Shown: positions 1 to 8,194, counted from the stretch's first letter. The stretch: 15,750 bases of DNA from CAYGZM01 sp964354365 (GCA_964354365.1 CAYGZM010000088.1:1-15750), one strand, 5' to 3'. Program-made: numbers and translations. The notes: generated by a model from the sequence alone, not told the origin.

Positions 1-2
1 TT

Positions 3-743
3 TTCAGCCTGACGCAGCCGGGCTATCTTGTGCTCATCGGACTTGCGGTTTGTCTTTGGGCAATGGCCAGGTGGCTCGGTCGCAGGTCGAAGATGGCGGA
101 TGTCGGCAACATTGTACTGGCGGTATTGCTGCCGGTGACGTTCTTTTTGATTGCGTTGATGCTGCCGACGATATGGCGGCAGTACCTTGCAATTCCGGTT
201 CCTTTTTTAGTAGTCAGCTTAGCCTATCCGCTGCTGCATCTGAGGAGCCTCGCCGGCACGTCCGCTGCGAAGGCGCATTTCAAAATAGCCTGTGGTCTGG
301 TGGCTGTGTGCGTGCTTGTGGCGGCAGCGTCGTATCCTGCAGTGCTGGGCAGAGTTCGTGTGGCGCTTGTGCCGGAAGTATGGGCGCCGGTCGAGTTGCA
401 CAAGGTCTCACGAGATATCGCCGAAAGGACACGCGAGCCAAAGTTGATCCTGACTCTGGGTCCGCTTTATGCGATCGAGGGCGGCTGCGCCATTTATACG
501 GAGCTTTCCGCCAGCCCATTCTCCTACAGGATAGGCGATCTGATGTCCGCGGCGGAGCGTGCGGTTACGGCGACAGCAGGCCCTGAGACGCTCGATGCGC
601 TGGTCAAGAAGTCCCCGCCGTCATCAGTGATAGTTGGCGTGGAAATGGATCGGCTGGAAGATGCCCTGTTAAAGGCCGCGGTCGTTGCCGACTGGGAGCG
701 GAAAGTCTATGACAATGGGCCTGTGGTCTATTTCAGGAGGTGA
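3..743 (+). CDS. C-terminal part of a multi-pass membrane protein, probably a GT-C type glycosyltransferase (5' end outside the window)
   Basis: The reading frame is open from base 3, so the gene begins before the window; the GTG at 30 is only the first start-like codon inside it. About 245 residues are visible. Four hydrophobic segments lie in the first half: around YLVLIGLAVCLWAM, IVLAVLLPVTFFLIALML, YLAIPVPFLVVSLAYPLL and ACGLVAVCVLVAAA. A soluble tail of about 120 residues follows. The WRQYLAIPVPFLVV stretch and the helix-rich end followed by a soluble tail resemble the C-terminal half of ArnT/PMT-like (GT39) lipid-sugar-dependent glycosyltransferases, but the catalytic N-terminal loop is not in the window. 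Function is inferred from topology only; another polytopic membrane protein is possible. The gene converges on dacB with 24 bp between the stops. Confidence 0.6.
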   Translation, partial: FSLTQPGYLVLIGLAVCLWAMARWLGRRSKMADVGNIVLAVLLPVTFFLIALMLPTIWRQYLAIPVPFLVVSLAYPLLHLRSLAGTSAAKAHFKIACGLVAVCVLVAAASYPAVLGRVRVALVPEVWAPVELHKVSRDIAERTREPKLILTLGPLYAIEGGCAIYTELSASPFSYRIGDLMSAAERAVTATAGPETLDALVKKSPPSSVIVGVEMDRLEDALLKAAVVADWERKVYDNGPVVYFRR

Positions 744-745
744 CC

Positions 746-768
746 GGGGGCTCGCCGGGTACGCCCCC
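746..768. terminator. Candidate bidirectional stem-loop between convergent genes
   Basis: GGGGGC (746-751) can pair with GCCCCC (763-768) around an 11-nt loop. It fills the 24-bp gap between the stop of the membrane protein and the stop of dacB. There is no T-run on either side, so factor-independent termination is uncertain. Confidence 0.35.
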
Positions 769-2231
769 TACTGCTCGTCGGCCATATCGTCGTCAAACAG
801 CTCCTCCTCCGTGCGGGTATCAGGGCCGACGTCGTCGATTATTGCCTGCGCGATATCGTTGATAGCGCCTCGAGTCAGGCCGTTGGCGTTGTTGGCGAGG
901 ATTGAAAAGATGTAATCACCGCTTTCGGTTATGCAAATTCCCGAGAAGGACCTGACGCCCTCGATGTAGCCCGTCTTGCCGAGGATTCTGCCTTTGTATT
1001 GGGGCTGATAGAAGTACTTTGCGATTGTGCCATCGACCCCCCCCGCTGCCAGCGAGTCCTGGTATAGCTTCCAATTGCGGCCCTTGTAAAGGTGCGAGAG
1101 GACCGTCGTTATGGTGCGTGCGCTAAGCTCATTGAGGCGGCTGAGGCCGCTGCCATCCTCGATATAGAACTGGCTTTTATCCATACCGAGGTCCGATAAG
1201 TATTGGCCAATTAACGCGACACCGGTCTTCCAACTGCCGTTGCACTTGTCGGCGTTACGATCGGCGGCGATGGTTTTCAGGAGTGCTTCTGCGACCAGGC
1301 CGAGGCTGTCTTTGTTGGAGCGCTGCAGACAGTCGGATATCGGAGTGGCATATTCGGCCAGGAGTCTGAAATCGCTGTGATCGTGGACGTTTTTCTCGAT
1401 GAACTGGCCTGTTACAGCGATTCCTGCTGTGGCGAGTCTCTCGGCGAGTAGGAATCCGAAGAAGGCGGCGGGCCTTTCAATTGCGAGATCGGCGATGGTA
1501 GCCTGCGTCCTGCACGCGCCTCGGAGCGTAAGCTTGTTGGGATGGCGATTGCGATAGGCTCCGATAGCATTGTCGCCCTCGGAGACGGGGGTGATTTCAT
1601 TGATGATCTCGATGAAGGCGGTTTGTGGCTCAGTGACGAGAATGATACGGCCGTCGATGTTTCGTGCGACTATATTTGCGCAATTGTCGTTGTAATTGAG
1701 GCCACAGACCTCGGCGGCGTACCAGCGGTTCAACTGGTCCTGCGGCCAGCTCGGATGGACTCGCTCGTCGTCAAAGACGCTGGTATCGACGACAATATCT
1801 TTAATGATCGTTATGCCTTTTCCTTTGAGGGCATCGGCGATGTCGTCGAATATCCAGCCCGTTTTCCTGCCATACTTTGCATCGATCTTGGGATCGCCCA
1901 AGAGCGGGTCGCCGCTTCCAATTACTACGAGAGTGTCGCCGGAGAGTCCCACTTTAGTTGTATATTTGAAGCCTGGGCCAAGGTATTTCAGTGCGGCTGC
2001 GGTGGTGATTAGCTTCATATTTGAGGCGGGCACCATCAGCTCTGTTGCGTCGTGGTCATATACGGTTAGCTCGGCGGCGGCTTTTACGACGTGGATGGAG
2101 AAACGGACGTTTCGATTCTCGGGCCGGCTTAGAATGTCGTCAGTTCGCTTGGCCAAGTCCGCTGCGACAAGACCAGCGAGGAAGATGCTCAAGAGAGCGG
2201 CAGTGACTAATTTTTTCGCTGTCGTCTTCAT
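768..2231 (-). CDS. dacB: D-alanyl-D-alanine carboxypeptidase/endopeptidase, PBP4 type (peptidase family S13)
   Basis: A 487-residue protein, the usual size for the family, which trims or cleaves peptidoglycan cross-links in the periplasm. The N-terminus MKTTAKKLVTAALLSIFLAG is a Sec signal peptide. The acyl-enzyme motif SNMK is at residues 70-73, the DGSGLSRLN block at about 359-367 and the KTG triad at 419-421. The second active-site motif, normally SxN inside a NKxSxNxxAExLL block, reads S309-L-G311, so the Asn appears to be Gly. I chose the ATG at 2231: a longer frame reaches 2339, but its 36 extra residues are translated from short tandem repeats and would precede a normal signal peptide. 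A candidate promoter lies at 2324-2352. The product ends in an acidic tail (EEELFDDDMADEQ). Family assignment is firm; catalytic competence is less certain because of the altered motif. Confidence 0.92.
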   Translation of the reverse strand: MKTTAKKLVTAALLSIFLAGLVAADLAKRTDDILSRPENRNVRFSIHVVKAAAELTVYDHDATELMVPASNMKLITTAAALKYLGPGFKYTTKVGLSGDTLVVIGSGDPLLGDPKIDAKYGRKTGWIFDDIADALKGKGITIIKDIVVDTSVFDDERVHPSWPQDQLNRWYAAEVCGLNYNDNCANIVARNIDGRIILVTEPQTAFIEIINEITPVSEGDNAIGAYRNRHPNKLTLRGACRTQATIADLAIERPAAFFGFLLAERLATAGIAVTGQFIEKNVHDHSDFRLLAEYATPISDCLQRSNKDSLGLVAEALLKTIAADRNADKCNGSWKTGVALIGQYLSDLGMDKSQFYIEDGSGLSRLNELSARTITTVLSHLYKGRNWKLYQDSLAAGGVDGTIAKYFYQPQYKGRILGKTGYIEGVRSFSGICITESGDYIFSILANNANGLTRGAINDIAQAIIDDVGPDTRTEEELFDDDMADEQ

Positions 2232-2240
2232 GGTACAGAT

Positions 2241-2309
2241 CTCGATACTTGATACTCGATACTTGATACTCGCACCGACGAGCGGCGAGAATCCGGAATC
2301 GAGAATCGA
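2241..2309. repeat. Short tandem repeats in the dacB leader
   Basis: The 14-bp unit CTCGATACTTGATA occurs twice in perfect tandem (2241-2254 and 2255-2268), followed by a third partial copy (CTCG, 2269-2272). After a 16-bp gap, three 7-bp units (GAATCCG, GAATCGA, GAATCGA) run from 2289 to 2309. Translated in one frame, this gives the YRVSSIE-like peptide that I recall as common intergenic filler in planctomycete genomes. That recollection has not been checked by a search. Confidence 0.8.
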
Positions 2310-2323
2310 GCACGTCGGGAAAT

Positions 2324-2352
2324 AGAATAGCATAAGCAAGACCGTACGTTAA
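2324..2352 (-). promoter_or_regulatory. Candidate sigma-70-type promoter of dacB
   Basis: On the minus strand, TTAACG (2352-2347) and TATTCT (2329-2324) are separated by 17 bp. Each box matches 4 of 6 consensus bases. Transcription would start near 2317 and give a leader of roughly 85 nt that contains the tandem repeats. Inferred from sequence only. Confidence 0.4.
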
Positions 2353-2419
2353 GAGAATTTAGTGCGAGTGACCGCCATAATTTGCGCACAGTCGCCGGCG
2401 ATTTGAAATTCAACTGTAC

Positions 2420-2448
2420 TTGCAGTGGCGGAGTTGTGCCTGTATAAT
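2420..2448 (+). promoter_or_regulatory. Candidate sigma-70-type promoter of the acyl-CoA synthetase operon
   Basis: A perfect -10 box TATAAT (2443-2448) lies 17 bp after TTGCAG (2420-2425), which shares only the TTG with the -35 consensus. Transcription would start near 2455. This argues against the in-frame ATG at 2450 and for translation from 2489. Confidence 0.5.
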
Positions 2449-2488
2449 CATGGTGAATCGGCAGAAGCTTTTTTTGTGTGGTCGGACG

Positions 2489-4591
2489 ATGCTGGATTTT
2501 TTGCTATATCCAAAGTCAATCGCGGTGATCGGGGCCTCTCGGACCGAGGGGAAAGTCGGTCACGAGATAATGACGAACCTGATAGAAGGCGGTTATGCGG
2601 GACAGATCATACCGGTGAATCCGTCAGCCAACGAAGTGCTCGGGCTGAAATGCATGCGTGATCTCGACGGGTATAAGGGAGTCATCGACCTTAGCGTAAT
2701 CGCGGTTCCGGCGCCGCAGGTTTTAGAGGCGGTCAAGAGGTCGATTAAGGCGGGGGCGAAAGCGGTGGCGGTCATTACGGCGGGGTTCCGGGAGGTCGGG
2801 CCGGAGGGGAATGAAGCTCAGAGCGAAATTGCGAGTCTCTGTGCGAAGGCGGGGGTCCGGCTGTTGGGGCCGAACTGTCTGGGGCTGATTAACACGGACC
2901 ACAAGATGAATGCTTCGTTCTCCAAGCGGATGCCGAAACGCGGGGGGATATCGGTGCTGTCTCAATCGGGCGCGGTGTGTACGGCGATGCTCGACTGGGC
3001 TGCGGCGCGCGGACTGGGCATGGCGAAAGTAGTGAGCATCGGGAACAAGGCGGACTTGAACGAGAACGATTTTCTGCGGGCTTTTACAGAGGATGAGCAG
3101 ACGAAGGTGATAGTCGGATACCTTGAGAGCATTAGTTCGGGCGATGAGTTCATCCGGGCTGCACGGGCGGCGGCGTCTGTGAAGCCTCTGGTGCTTCTGC
3201 GGGCCGGCGTCACAGAGGCGGGGATGCGTGCTGCGTCGGCGCATACGGGTCAGTTGGCCGGGGACGACATTGCATACGCGGCGGCCTTTAAGCGTTCAGG
3301 GGTGATTCGGGCCGAGAGTCTCGATGCCCTTTTCGACTACGCCGCGGCGCTGTCGATGCAGCCGCTACCCAAGGGCAATCGGGTGGCGATTATTACAAAT
3401 GCGGGAGGTCCGGGCGTTATCGCGGCCGATGCGGTTGAACAGTCGGGATTAGAGGTGGCCGCCCTGGACAGGCAGAGCGCCAACACCTTGAAAGAGGAGC
3501 TGCCTGCGGCAGCGATTGTGAGCAATCCCATTGACGTATTGGGGGATGCGGACCCGAAGCGGTACGCCGCGGCGGTGGAGGCCGCACGCAAAGATGATGC
3601 GGTTGACGCGATCATTGTGATATTGACTCCGCACGCGATGACGAAGCCGATGGAGACGGCGCGCGCTATAGGGGCGTGCGGTATCGGTGGGAAGCCCATA
3701 CTCGCGGCCTTTTTGGGCAGCACGGACGCGATGCCGGAGCGCAAGGAGCTGGTTGATTGCTGTCTGCCGGATTATCCTTCACCGGAGCGGGCGGTTGCCG
3801 CGCTTCGGGCAATGCACGAATACTATGCGTGGCGGAACCGCCCGGAGCGTGTTGTTGCGCGTTTTCCGGTGAACCGGCGCAGGGTTGAGCGGGTCATATC
3901 GCGGCATCTGAAGACGAATCATCTGCTGGTGGGCGAGGTGGAGGCCAAGGAGATTCTCCGGGCGTACGACTTCAACGTTCCGGACGGATACGTGGCGAAT
4001 AGTCCGGAGGAGGCGGTAGAGATTGCCGGGCGGATCGGATTTCCTGTTGCGTTGAAGATTATCTCTCCGGACGTTGTGCACAAGTCCGACGTTGGCGGGA
4101 TAAAGCTGAATATATCCAGCATAGATGAAGTCCGTGACACGTTTGATTTATTGACACTGCGTGTTACCCGGCGGGCGCCGGAAGCTCGGTTGCACGGGAT
4201 TTACGTGGAGAAGATGTGCGTGCACGGGTTGCAGGTTGTGCTGGGAATGACGTGCGACCCGCAGTTCGGCCCGCTGCTGATGTTTGGACTGGGCGGGATT
4301 TTCGTGGACGTTCTGAAGGACGTGTCGTGCTACCTGGCTCCGATCACGGCTGACGAGGCGATGCAGATGCTTTCTGAGACGCGGTCTTATGCTCTTTTGA
4401 AAGGGGCCCGGGGGCAGGCGGATATAGACCCTACGGCGATAACGGGCGCTCTGCAGCGGATAAGCCAGTTGGCGACGGACTTTCCACAGATCAAGGACTT
4501 GAACATCAATCCGTTCATCGTCGGGCCGGTTGGAACTGAGCCGATGGTGGTGGATGCACGAATGACCCTTTCGCGGGTCGGCGGTGAGTAA
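2489..4591 (+). CDS. Acetate--CoA ligase (ADP-forming), fused alpha and beta subunits
   Basis: A 700-residue protein of the NDP-forming acyl-CoA synthetase superfamily. It interconverts acyl-CoA, ADP and phosphate with acid, CoA and ATP. The alpha part begins with a CoA-binding Rossmann domain (SIAVIGASRTEGKVG, residues 10-24), then the succinyl-CoA-ligase-like domains. The phosphohistidine is H252 in SAHTGQLAG. The beta part is an ATP-grasp domain from about residue 478, with the block SPDVVHKSDVGGIKLN at 526-541. Both halves look intact, so this should be a working ligase rather than a Pat-type acetyltransferase remnant; no GNAT domain is attached. I chose the ATG at 2489 because MLDFLLYPKSIAVIGA is where the family starts and the promoter candidate ends at 2448; the SD is poor. 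Its stop directly abuts the next gene's ATG. The substrate (acetate or another acid) cannot be told from sequence. Confidence 0.9.
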   Translation: MLDFLLYPKSIAVIGASRTEGKVGHEIMTNLIEGGYAGQIIPVNPSANEVLGLKCMRDLDGYKGVIDLSVIAVPAPQVLEAVKRSIKAGAKAVAVITAGFREVGPEGNEAQSEIASLCAKAGVRLLGPNCLGLINTDHKMNASFSKRMPKRGGISVLSQSGAVCTAMLDWAAARGLGMAKVVSIGNKADLNENDFLRAFTEDEQTKVIVGYLESISSGDEFIRAARAAASVKPLVLLRAGVTEAGMRAASAHTGQLAGDDIAYAAAFKRSGVIRAESLDALFDYAAALSMQPLPKGNRVAIITNAGGPGVIAADAVEQSGLEVAALDRQSANTLKEELPAAAIVSNPIDVLGDADPKRYAAAVEAARKDDAVDAIIVILTPHAMTKPMETARAIGACGIGGKPILAAFLGSTDAMPERKELVDCCLPDYPSPERAVAALRAMHEYYAWRNRPERVVARFPVNRRRVERVISRHLKTNHLLVGEVEAKEILRAYDFNVPDGYVANSPEEAVEIAGRIGFPVALKIISPDVVHKSDVGGIKLNISSIDEVRDTFDLLTLRVTRRAPEARLHGIYVEKMCVHGLQVVLGMTCDPQFGPLLMFGLGGIFVDVLKDVSCYLAPITADEAMQMLSETRSYALLKGARGQADIDPTAITGALQRISQLATDFPQIKDLNINPFIVGPVGTEPMVVDARMTLSRVGGE

Positions 4592-6475
4592 ATGGCAGAT
4601 TATCGCCGCGGCTTTGACAGGACTGGCCGCAGCAACTGGAAGCGTCACTACGAGAGCGTGGTGGTCTCGGCGAGCGAGGCGGTATTGCGGATACGGCCCG
4701 GACAGCGCGTGTTCATCGGTACAGGATGCGGGCAGCCTGGGGCATTGGTTGAGGCCCTTTTGGGGCGAGCGGGCGAGTTGGATGATATTGAGATAGTGCA
4801 CCTGCTGACGCTCGGAGAACCGCCCTACCGCCACAGAGAGCTGTCCAAGCATTTTCACGTGAACAGCTTCTTCATATCGGACAACGTTGACGGCACGGAG
4901 GAGCGGCTGGGCGACTACACGCCGATATTTCTTTCCGATATTCCGCGCCTATTCGATTCGGGTCAACTGCCTATCGACGTTGCGCTGATACAGGTGACCG
5001 AGCCGAACGAAAACGGGATGTGCTCACTGGGAGTCTCGGTTGATATTACCAAGAGCGCTGCGGAAAATGCGGCGCTGGTAATAGCGCAGGTAAATCGGCG
5101 GATGCCGTGGACGATGGGAGACAGCATGCTGTCGGCCTATGACATTGATGTCTTGGTTCCGGCTGAGACGGCTATCCTTGAAGCGACACTGCCGGAACCC
5201 ACGGATGTTTCGCGTCAGATCGCGGAGTACGTAGCAGCCCTGATCCCGGACGGCTCGACGGTTGAGCTTGGCACGAGGCGCATTCCACTTGCGGTGCTCG
5301 AGTTTCTCAAGGACAAGCGCGACCTGGGGATTCACACAGAGGTGCTTTCCGACGGCGTCATCGATTTGGTGGAGTCGGGGGTGGTAACAGGCGTGCGCAA
5401 GAACATCGAGCAGGGCAAGGTGGTGGCAAGCATGTGCATGGGCACGCAGAGGCTCTTCGATTACATCGACCACAACGCGACGTTTTCCTTCAGGCCCGCC
5501 GAGTATGTCAGCGACCCTTATCTAATAAGCCGGCACAACAATATGGTTGCGATCAGTGTTGCACTGGAGGTTGATCTTACGGGGCAAGTCTGCGCGCACT
5601 CGCCGGAGGCGGGTTTCACCGGGATGGGGAGCCACATGGACTTTGTTCACGGGGCGTCGCGGTCACCGGGGGGCAGGTCGATAGTGGCTCTGGAATCGAC
5701 GAGGGGCGAGGGGGCTATCTCGCGGATTGTCCTGGAGCTCAGTCACGGCGCCGAGGTGGCTGCAACGTGCAGCGAGGTGCACTATGTTGTGACGGAGTTC
5801 GGCGTTGCATACCTGCACGGCAAGAGTATTCAGGAACGGGCGATGGCGCTAATCAGCATAGCTCATCCTGACTTTCGGGCGGGGCTTCTGAGGGCGGCAA
5901 TAGAGAACAAGTACGTCAGCTCCGATTTAGCGTCGATTGAAGGAAAGATTTTCGTGGGGCCGCAGGAGCTGCGGGCGTCGCTGGTGCTTGATGACGGGAC
6001 GCAGATAAATTTCCGGCCGATGCACCCGACGGATGATAAGCCGATGCGGGGGCTTTTTCACTCGCTGTCGAAGCAGACTATGTACTACCGGTTTATGTCG
6101 AACATAACGCGGATACCGCAGAAGCAGGTGCAGGATTTCGTGTATATCGATTACCGCAGTGATATGGCGATTGTGGGGACCCTGCCTGAGGCTCACGGGG
6201 AAGAGATTATCGCTATCGGGAGGTATTACCTGAATCCGCGGACGAACCGGGCGGAGGTTGCGTTTATTGTGCGGGACGAGTGGCAGAATCGTGGTATCGG
6301 GACATTTCTGCTGAAGTATCTGATTACTATCGCCAAACGGAACGGTATCGCGGGTTTCACCGCCGAAGTGTTGAGGGATAACAAGGCTATGCAGGCGGTG
6401 CTGGAAAAGAGCGGCTGTGAGATTCGCAGTCAGATGGAGGACCGCGTCTATAGCTTCGAGCTGGATTTCGCGTAG
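4592..6475 (+). CDS. Acetyl-CoA hydrolase/CoA-transferase fused to a C-terminal GNAT acetyltransferase domain
   Basis: A 627-residue two-domain protein. Residues 1 to about 440 are an acetyl-CoA hydrolase/4-hydroxybutyrate CoA-transferase domain with family blocks GIHTEVLSDGVIDLVESGVV (E250 is the likely covalent glutamate), VDLTGQVCAHS, VHYVVTEFGVAYL and IAHPDF. The glycine motif before the active site, usually GIGxIP, reads GTRRIP at 227-232. Residues from about 472 form a GNAT domain; its acetyl-CoA pyrophosphate loop is QNRGIG at 565-570, after AEVAFIVRDEW. Such bifunctional fusions are known in bacteria. The ATG follows the upstream TAA with no gap, and GGTGAG sits inside the end of the previous gene, which suggests translational coupling. 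The pair suggests acyl-CoA/acid exchange with ATP, plus acetylation of an unknown target. Domain calls are firm; substrate and GNAT target are unknown. Confidence 0.88.
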   Translation: MADYRRGFDRTGRSNWKRHYESVVVSASEAVLRIRPGQRVFIGTGCGQPGALVEALLGRAGELDDIEIVHLLTLGEPPYRHRELSKHFHVNSFFISDNVDGTEERLGDYTPIFLSDIPRLFDSGQLPIDVALIQVTEPNENGMCSLGVSVDITKSAAENAALVIAQVNRRMPWTMGDSMLSAYDIDVLVPAETAILEATLPEPTDVSRQIAEYVAALIPDGSTVELGTRRIPLAVLEFLKDKRDLGIHTEVLSDGVIDLVESGVVTGVRKNIEQGKVVASMCMGTQRLFDYIDHNATFSFRPAEYVSDPYLISRHNNMVAISVALEVDLTGQVCAHSPEAGFTGMGSHMDFVHGASRSPGGRSIVALESTRGEGAISRIVLELSHGAEVAATCSEVHYVVTEFGVAYLHGKSIQERAMALISIAHPDFRAGLLRAAIENKYVSSDLASIEGKIFVGPQELRASLVLDDGTQINFRPMHPTDDKPMRGLFHSLSKQTMYYRFMSNITRIPQKQVQDFVYIDYRSDMAIVGTLPEAHGEEIIAIGRYYLNPRTNRAEVAFIVRDEWQNRGIGTFLLKYLITIAKRNGIAGFTAEVLRDNKAMQAVLEKSGCEIRSQMEDRVYSFELDFA

Positions 6476-6519
6476 GCAGGCGCGTCAAGATAATAGAAGT
6501 CCGGAGCCGAATTTGGTGG

Positions 6520-6525
6520 TATAAT
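6520..6525 (+). promoter_or_regulatory. Candidate -10 box ahead of the isomerase-like gene
   Basis: A perfect TATAAT at 6520-6525 lies in the 123-bp gap between the GNAT fusion gene and the isomerase-like gene, with no convincing -35 box. A small hairpin, GCTGC-GAA-GCAGC (6546-6558), would fall in the leader. This suggests the gene can be transcribed on its own. Confidence 0.35.
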
Positions 6526-6587
6526 GTGCGGTAAGGTTTAGGCGTGCTGCGAAGCAGCCTATTTGGGCAATCGTGGTTGAGATCATT

Positions 6588-6592
6588 GGAGG
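6588..6592 (+). promoter_or_regulatory. Ribosome binding site deciding the isomerase-like start
   Basis: GGAGG ends 6 nt before the ATG at 6599. No comparable site precedes the later in-frame ATG at 6674, so the longer N-terminus before the twin-arginine motif is probably real. Confidence 0.7.
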
Positions 6593-6598
6593 TCAAAA

Positions 6599-8194
6599 AT
6601 GGATACGTGTAAATTGGGTAGCGGCCCCGCAGCGAGGGGCCGAAGGGCATTGCGGGGGTGTGCGTGCCGGGGTATGAGCCGTCGAGAGTTTCTCGTAGGG
6701 TGCGCTGCGTGCGCGGGGGCTGCGGGTGTGTTAGCGGCTCCGAAGGCGGTGCGAGCGGCGGGAAAGAGCGAGGGTGTGCGAATTCGGATAGTATATTCCC
6801 TGCACGCGGCAGAGCAGCCGGGTCCGGATTGGCCAAACAAGGGATTCGATTTCCGGCCGGTAATGGAGCGGTTCAATAAGGAGCTGTCGGAGCGATGCCC
6901 GGGCTTCGAGTTTGTAACCTCGCTGGCGAACGGGCCGGACCAGGCCAAGAAGATTCTCGATGAGGATAAGTCGGGCGCAATCGATGGTTATCTCGTTTTT
7001 CAGATGAACTGCTGGAACCAAGTGGTTCAGACGATGGCGACATCGGGCAAGCCTGTGCTATACGCCGATTTCAAGTACGCTGGCAGCGGCGGATTTTTGG
7101 TCTATACGGCGGGTTTCCTGCGCAGCGGCACAGCGAACGTGGGATTTGTCGCGTCGTCGCAGATCGAAGACCTCGCCGAGGCGGTGAAGTGTTTCGAGGC
7201 GGTGAAAAAAGGCGGCTCGGTATCCGATTTCGTAGCTGCGACGGCCAGGGTGCGTGTGTCTCGGACGCCGAAGCCGGGCGACTTAGTCTGTAAGGAGGAC
7301 AAAGTCAAGACTTTGTCGGCGAAGGAGTGCCTTGAGCGGATGGAGGATGGGAAGATTCTGGCGGTTCTGGACCAGGAATCAGGGCCGGCCGGGCCGATTA
7401 TGGGGATTCCTGTGGTCCGCGTGTCGTTCGGCGAAGTCAATGATGCGTGGAAGGCGGCGGACAAGGACGAGGCCCGGGCGGTTGCCGATCGCTGGGAGCG
7501 GACTGCGGCGCAGATTACCGGCGTGGACCGCGAGACGCTGGAGCAATCGGCGGCGATGTACCTGGGGCAGAAGGCCGTCCTGAAGAGGCACAGCGCCAAC
7601 GCGATCACAATCAACTGCTTAGGCGGGTTCTACGGCGGACATATTCACGCTTATCCGTGCTTAGGTTTCCACGAGCTGCTCAACGAAGGACTTATCGGGG
7701 CCTGTGAATGCGACGTTCGTTCGACGGCAACAATGGTTGCGATGACGACGCTGACCCAGGGTCGTCCGGGTTATATTTCCGATCCGGTTATCGACACTTC
7801 CGGTCGTCAGATAATCTATGCGCACTGCGTGGCGTCGAATCGGGTGTTCGGGCCTGGGGGTCAGACGAATCCGTTCCAGATTCTGACCCACTCGGAGGAC
7901 CGGCAGGGCGCTTCATTGCGTTCCCTTATGCCGTCAGGGTATATGACGACGACGCTTGAGTTCGCCCAGGAAAAGAAGGAAGTTCTGTTCCACCGGGGCA
8001 AGGCCCTGGCTAACGACCCGGATGACCGAGCGTGCCGCACAAAACTCGTCGCGGAGCCTGTGGGCGATTTGGAAAAACTGGTTACTATGTGGGATCAATG
8101 GGGCTGGCACAGGGTAACATACTACGGCGACCTGAAGGAGCCGGTCTATGCCCTGGCCGACGCGCTAGGCTACAAGGTGGTCGAGGAGGCCTAA
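6599..8194 (+). CDS. Tat-exported L-fucose/L-arabinose isomerase-like protein
   Basis: A 531-residue protein. A twin-arginine signal (SRREFLVG, residues 27-34) is followed by an Ala/Cys/Gly-rich hydrophobic stretch and a likely cleavage site near AVRA-AG, so it should be exported folded. The mature part resembles the L-fucose/L-arabinose isomerase fold: an N-terminal open alpha/beta domain, then the block INCLGGFYGGHIHAYPCLGF and GACECDVRSTATM. Candidate metal ligands are E370, D395 and H504; the E-to-D spacing is close to that of E. coli FucI (E337, D361, H528, from memory). The N-terminal extension before the Tat motif is about 26 residues. Classical FucI and AraA are cytosolic, so the location is unusual and the substrate is unknown. 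A diverged non-isomerase role is possible. It converges on the lipoprotein gene. Confidence 0.75.
   Translation: MDTCKLGSGPAARGRRALRGCACRGMSRREFLVGCAACAGAAGVLAAPKAVRAAGKSEGVRIRIVYSLHAAEQPGPDWPNKGFDFRPVMERFNKELSERCPGFEFVTSLANGPDQAKKILDEDKSGAIDGYLVFQMNCWNQVVQTMATSGKPVLYADFKYAGSGGFLVYTAGFLRSGTANVGFVASSQIEDLAEAVKCFEAVKKGGSVSDFVAATARVRVSRTPKPGDLVCKEDKVKTLSAKECLERMEDGKILAVLDQESGPAGPIMGIPVVRVSFGEVNDAWKAADKDEARAVADRWERTAAQITGVDRETLEQSAAMYLGQKAVLKRHSANAITINCLGGFYGGHIHAYPCLGFHELLNEGLIGACECDVRSTATMVAMTTLTQGRPGYISDPVIDTSGRQIIYAHCVASNRVFGPGGQTNPFQILTHSEDRQGASLRSLMPSGYMTTTLEFAQEKKEVLFHRGKALANDPDDRACRTKLVAEPVGDLEKLVTMWDQWGWHRVTYYGDLKEPVYALADALGYKVVEEA

Noticed and set aside
2450..2488. Upstream ATG at 2450 as the acyl-CoA synthetase start
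   Set aside because: It begins 1 bp after the candidate -10 box and before the predicted transcript start, and adds residues not seen in the family.
4148..4858. A 236-codon minus-strand frame over the junction of the acyl-CoA unit
   Set aside because: Antisense to two genes with strong family motifs; no SD and no recognisable domain.
6674..6676. ATG just before the twin-arginine motif as the isomerase-like start
   Set aside because: It would give a more normal Tat signal, but the ATG at 6599 has a clear GGAGG at 6-nt spacing and this one has none.
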